From assembly GCA_046233115.1 (NCBI GenBank), contig JBJXHM010000001.1, forward strand, positions 1,165,616 through 1,229,615: a DNA stretch of 64,000 bases. The letters run 5' to 3'. Source of the stretch: JACOMY01 sp046233115 (GTDB lineage Bacteria; Pseudomonadota; Alphaproteobacteria; Kiloniellales; JACOMY01). Under the pieces are notes generated by a model, which was given only the letters and a program-made list of their open reading frames with translations, made no database searches and was not told the origin of the DNA. A program made the position numbers and the translations under genes. The stretch's first letter is position 1; every line of letters begins with the position of its first letter. Shown here in pieces: positions 60,226-64,000 of the stretch.

Positions 60226-63200
60226 ATGGCCAACATCACCGGAACCGACCTGAACGACAATCTTTCCGGCACGGATAGCGCCGATCGCATCTTCGGTCTG
60301 CTTGGCGACGATTTTCTGGACGGACACTCCGGAAACGACACGCTCTACGGTGCGTCCGGCGACGACGTGTTGTCCGGTGGAGGCGGCAATCCTTCCGGCG
60401 GCGGGATCGACACCATGGATGGCGGCTCGGGCCGCGATCGGGTGTTCCTGTCCTACCAGAACGTGGTCGGCCCGCTCTCGGCCCACGAAAGCGGCGGCAC
60501 GCTCTTCATTGATGGCGGCAGCGTCGGCGCCGTCATCATGAACGCGGAATCCCTGACCATCTGGGGTGGCGGTGGCAACGACACCCTGGTCGGCCTGAAC
60601 AACGCCGAAACCAACCTCAACTGGGTCGCGCTCGGCAGTGGCAGCGACCGCTTCTTCGGTGGCATGGGTGTCGACTGGGGGGACGGCAACGACGGGGCCG
60701 ACCGGCTCTACGGCAACCTCGGCAACGACAATCTGGACGGCAACTCCGGGATCGATCGCCTCTATGGTGGTTCCGGCGACGACGTTCTGACCGGTGGCGG
60801 CGGCAACCCCTCGGGGGGCGGTAACGACACCTTCGACGGTGGCTCGGGCCGCGATCGGGTCTTCCTCTCCTACCAGAACGTGGTCGGCGGGCTGTCCGCG
60901 ACCGAGAGCGGGGGCACGGTCTTCATCGACGGCGGCAGCATCGGTGCCACCATCATGAACACGGAGTCCCTGACGATCTGGGGCGGCGGTGGTGACGACA
61001 CTCTGGTCGGCTTGAACAATGCCGAAACCAACCTCAACTGGGTCGCGCTCGGCAGCGGCAGCGACCGCTTCTTCGGCGGCATGGGCATTGACTGGGGCGA
61101 CGGCAACGACGGGGCCGACCGGCTCTACGGTGGGCTCGGCAACGACAACCTGGACGGCAACTCCGGGATCGACCGCCTCTATGGTGGTTCCGGCGACGAC
61201 GTTCTGACCGGTGGCGGCGGCAACCCCTCGGGGGGCGGCAACGACACCTTCGACGGTGGGTCAGGCCGCGATCGGGTCTTCCTCTCCTACCAGAACGTGG
61301 TCGGCGGGCTGTCCGCGACCGAGAGCGGGGGCACGGTCTTCATCGACGGCGGCAGCATCGGTGCCACCATCCTGAACACGGAGTCCCTGACGATCTGGGG
61401 CGGCGGCGGCGACGACACCCTGGTCGGCCTGAACAACGCCGAAACCAACTTCAACTGGGTCGCGCTCGGCAGCGGCAACGATCGCTTCTTCGGCGGCATG
61501 GGCGTCGACTGGGGTGACGGCAGCGACGGAGCGGACCGGCTCTACGGTGGGCTCGGCGACGATAACCTGGACGGCAACTCCGGGATCGACCGTCTCTATG
61601 GCGGCTCCGGCAACGACGTGCTGACCGGTGGCGGTGGCAATCCGTCCGGCGGCGGCAGGGATACCATCGACGGCGGCTCGGGCCGCGACCGGGTGGTTCT
61701 CTCTTACCAGAACGTGGTCGGCCCGCTTTCCGCGAGCGAGAGCGGGGGCACGGTCTTCATCGACGGCGGTAGCATCGGCGCCACCATCATGAACGTCGAA
61801 TCCCTGACCATTTGGGGCGGCGCCGGCGACGACGTTCTGGCGGGCCTGAACAACGCCGGCACCAATTTTAGCTGGATCGCGCTCGGCAGCGGCGACGATC
61901 GCTTCGACGGCGGTATCGGAGTCGACTGGGGCGGCGGCGACAGTGGCAATGACACGCTCTACGGCCAGGATGGGGACGATGACCTGGAGGGGGATCTCGG
62001 CAAGGATACTGCCTTTGGCGGTTCCGGTTTCGACGACCTCTGGGGCGGCAGCGGTTCCGACTCGTTGCAGGGTGGCTCGGGCCGCGATCGCTTGCACGGC
62101 GACAGCGGCGCCGACGTCCTGCTGGTCGGGGCCGGCGAGAGCACCGCGACGGAAACCCTGGACGGTGGCGACGGCAGCGACACCCTGGCGCTGATCACCA
62201 GCGCCGAAACCGTGGCCGGGTCCACCCTGATCTCGGTCGAGCACACCATCCGGATCGGCTCCAGCGGCAACGACGTGCTGACAGGCTCCGGTGTCGGCGA
62301 CACGATCTACGGTCTCGAAGGCAACGACGATGTCTCCGGGCTTGGCGGCAACGACAGCTTGTTCGGCGAGGCGGGCAGCGACAGCCTGTTTGGTGGCGCC
62401 GGCGGCGACAGCCTGTTCGGTGGGAGCGGCAGCGATCTGGCCTCGGGCGGCGGCGGCGACGACAGCGCCTTCGGCGGCAGCGGCAACGACGTGCTGAACG
62501 GCAACGGCGGCGACGACCGCCTCGAGGGCGAGGCCAACGACGACACCCTGCGCGGCGGCTCAGGCAGTGATGCGGTCTTCGGCGCGGCCGGCGACGATGT
62601 GATCGAGGTCGGGGTGGGCGAGGCGACCTCCGGCGACACGATGAACGGCGGCGGCGGCAGCGACACCCTGGTGCTGCTGGCGGGCGCTGTCCTGGCCGGC
62701 GGCGAGGTGATCTCCTCGATCGAGCACACGATCGTGCAGGGCACCAGCGGCAACGACACGCTCTACAGCGAGAGTTCAGCCGTTACCCTGTCGGGCCAGA
62801 GCGGCAACGACCGGCTCTACGGCGTCTCGGGAGCCAACAAGCTCTATGGTGACGCCGACGTGGACCGTCTGTTCGGCGGCAGCCAGAACGACACACTCTA
62901 CGGCGGTCAGGGCAGCGATACCCTGGAGGGAGGCAGCGGCAAGGACGAACTCTTCGGCGGCTCCGAAAATGACCGCTTCCTGGTCGGGACCGGCGAGTCC
63001 GAGGCGGGCGAGACCTACGACGGCGGTGCCGGCACCGACACCCTGATCCTGGCGACCGGTGTGTCCTTGGCGAGCGGGGTGGTGACCACCTCGATCGAGA
63101 GCCTGACGGCGGTGGGCAGCAACGGTGACGACAGCTTCTCCGGCTTCAGCGGCTCGGACGACCTCTCCGGCCGCGACGGCGACGACATCCTGCGCGGCGA

Positions 63201-64000
63201 GTCCGGCGACGACAGTCTCTACGGCGGCAGCGGCAGGGATACCTTCTTCGGGGGCGCCGGCGACGACACGCTGGTGGGCGATTCGGCGAACGACAACTTC
63301 GCCGGCGGGTCGGGCAGCGACACCCTCTTCGGTGGCCAGGGCCGCGACCGGCTGAACGGTGGGTCTGGGACCGACACGGCCTACGGCGGCAACAACAACG
63401 ATACCTTCATCGTCGACACCGAGACCGACCGTCTGTTCGACGGGACGGGGCAGGGCGACGACGTGCTGCGCTCGAACGCCTCGGACTACACGATCGGGAC
63501 CGTGAGCGAGGTGCTGATCGAGCGGGCCAACATCAACACGGCTGCCGGCAACGCCAAGATGGTGGGCAACGATGGCGACGACCTCTTGGTCGGCAATTCC
63601 TTCTCCAACGTGCTCCTGGGGCGCAGCGGCAACGACCGTCTGAACAGTCGCGGCGGGACCAACACCCTGACCGGTGGGTCGGGTGACGACACCTTCATCG
63701 TCACCAGCTCTGCCGACCTGGTGCGGGAGTTCTCGGGCCAAGGCAACGATCTGGTCCGGGCCGAGGTCGACTACACCCTGCCTGACTCCGGCACCGACTA
63801 CTTCGTCGAGACCCTGCGGATGCAGGCCGGTGCCGGCAACGTCGACGGGACTGGCAACAGCCTGGACAACTCTCTGGAGGGCAACACCAGCGCCAACGTC
63901 CTCTCGGGCCTTGCCGGCGACGACACGCTGACCGGCGGCGACGGCAACGACGAGCTCGACGGCGGGCTGGGCGACGACCGGCTGGAGGGGGACGACGGTA
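60226..64000 (+). CDS. RTX calcium-binding repeat protein, 3' end outside the window
   Basis: The frame from ATG 60226 (GGGGGAG 9 nt upstream) stays open to the window edge, at least 1258 codons. Glycine/aspartate nonapeptides (GGxGxDxLx) typical of type I-secreted RTX proteins fill it, for example SGNDTLYGASGDDVLSGGGG. The first third is made of 139-residue tandem units (see repeat). After about 61,940 the pattern changes to ordinary RTX arrays broken by segments with ESGES-like or IEHTI motifs. There is no N-terminal signal peptide, as expected for type I export. The C-terminal secretion signal and transporter genes are not in the window. Confidence 0.92.
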   Translation, partial: MANITGTDLNDNLSGTDSADRIFGLLGDDFLDGHSGNDTLYGASGDDVLSGGGGNPSGGGIDTMDGGSGRDRVFLSYQNVVGPLSAHESGGTLFIDGGSVGAVIMNAESLTIWGGGGNDTLVGLNNAETNLNWVALGSGSDRFFGGMGVDWGDGNDGADRLYGNLGNDNLDGNSGIDRLYGGSGDDVLTGGGGNPSGGGNDTFDGGSGRDRVFLSYQNVVGGLSATESGGTVFIDGGSIGATIMNTESLTIWGGGGDDTLVGLNNAETNLNWVALGSGSDRFFGGMGIDWGDGNDGADRLYGGLGNDNLDGNSGIDRLYGGSGDDVLTGGGGNPSGGGNDTFDGGSGRDRVFLSYQNVVGGLSATESGGTVFIDGGSIGATILNTESLTIWGGGGDDTLVGLNNAETNFNWVALGSGNDRFFGGMGVDWGDGSDGADRLYGGLGDDNLDGNSGIDRLYGGSGNDVLTGGGGNPSGGGRDTIDGGSGRDRVVLSYQNVVGPLSASESGGTVFIDGGSIGATIMNVESLTIWGGAGDDVLAGLNNAGTNFSWIALGSGDDRFDGGIGVDWGGGDSGNDTLYGQDGDDDLEGDLGKDTAFGGSGFDDLWGGSGSDSLQGGSGRDRLHGDSGADVLLVGAGESTATETLDGGDGSDTLALITSAETVAGSTLISVEHTIRIGSSGNDVLTGSGVGDTIYGLEGNDDVSGLGGNDSLFGEAGSDSLFGGAGGDSLFGGSGSDLASGGGGDDSAFGGSGNDVLNGNGGDDRLEGEANDDTLRGGSGSDAVFGAAGDDVIEVGVGEATSGDTMNGGGGSDTLVLLAGAVLAGGEVISSIEHTIVQGTSGNDTLYSESSAVTLSGQSGNDRLYGVSGANKLYGDADVDRLFGGSQNDTLYGGQGSDTLEGGSGKDELFGGSENDRFLVGTGESEAGETYDGGAGTDTLILATGVSLASGVVTTSIESLTAVGSNGDDSFSGFSGSDDLSGRDGDDILRGESGDDSLYGGSGRDTFFGGAGDDTLVGDSANDNFAGGSGSDTLFGGQGRDRLNGGSGTDTAYGGNNNDTFIVDTETDRLFDGTGQGDDVLRSNASDYTIGTVSEVLIERANINTAAGNAKMVGNDGDDLLVGNSFSNVLLGRSGNDRLNSRGGTNTLTGGSGDDTFIVTSSADLVREFSGQGNDLVRAEVDYTLPDSGTDYFVETLRMQAGAGNVDGTGNSLDNSLEGNTSANVLSGLAGDDTLTGGDGNDELDGGLGDDRLEGDDG
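60424..61940 (+). repeat. 417-bp tandem repeats in the RTX gene
   Basis: The sequence starting GGCTCGGGCCGCGATCGGG recurs at 60424, 60841, 61258 and 61675, each exactly 417 bp apart (139 residues, in frame). Units 2 and 3 are nearly identical; unit 1 and the incomplete unit 4 (to about 61,940) are more diverged. Each unit holds an RTX part plus a non-RTX insert with SYQNVVG, ESGGT-FIDGGS, ESLTIWGGG and NLNWVALGSG. This indicates recent tandem duplication. Confidence 0.93.

Noticed and set aside
60424..61940. Regular repeats considered as a CRISPR array
   Set aside because: The period is 417 bp, in frame, and translates to RTX modules; there are no short repeats with unique spacers.

Overview
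The window is GC-rich, densely packed DNA from an alphaproteobacterium, most likely of the Rhodospirillales/Kiloniellales type. The evidence is the rpmF-plsX-fabH-ihfA-merR block, the DUF177 and CBP3-type genes just upstream of it, a DksA with one zinc-finger cysteine, GTTC-type SOS half-sites at recA, many TRAP and ABC importers, and extragenic palindromes of an alphaproteobacterial style. The lineage is inferred from gene content only. No tRNA, rRNA, insertion sequence, prophage or CRISPR array was seen.

Positions 1-12.1 kb (mostly minus strand, then plus): a polyamine-type ABC importer (potD-potB-potC fragment), an EamA exporter, radC, map, a small lipoprotein, a CinA N-terminal domain protein, an MttB-family methyltransferase next to an HD-domain protein, a small secreted protein with three cysteine repeats, a LysE exporter, a sulfotransferase-like protein and a D-2-hydroxyacid dehydrogenase.

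Positions 12.3-29.3 kb: a TRAP importer operon (dctP-Q-M, amidase, 59-residue membrane protein); a ferric-iron binding protein and a convergent iron permease; dksA; recA; a YjbR-type protein; a secreted HELGH putative metallopeptidase; der; and a membrane class III adenylate cyclase.

Positions 29.8-37.9 kb: a five-gene urea/amide-type ABC importer that runs directly into fused ureAB, a divergent ureC and a ureD-like gene, with no ureE/F/G. A palindromic repeat overlaps the stop codon of the last ABC gene.

Positions 38-49 kb: bamE, the cytochrome bc1 assembly chaperone, yceD, rpmF, plsX, fabH, ihfA and a MerR regulator; a gene-free stretch with extragenic palindromes; LPS-core heptosyltransferases with a GT39-like enzyme; a small membrane protein and an Icc-like phosphoesterase.

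Positions 49-60 kb: a three-subunit molybdopterin oxidoreductase of the SoeABC/DmsABC type, divergent from a sulfur-assimilation operon (cysG, DUF2849, sulfite reductase, DUF934, DUF1737, metZ, cysH). Its leader carries a good match to a SAM-II riboswitch. Downstream are mutually exclusive hairpins, a short leader ORF and a hairpin that buries the cysG ribosome-binding site. This is the most interesting regulatory structure in the window.

Positions 60.2-64 kb: the 5' part of a giant RTX calcium-binding protein (at least 1258 codons, open at the window edge). It contains near-identical 417-bp tandem repeats that are unlike ordinary nonapeptide arrays.
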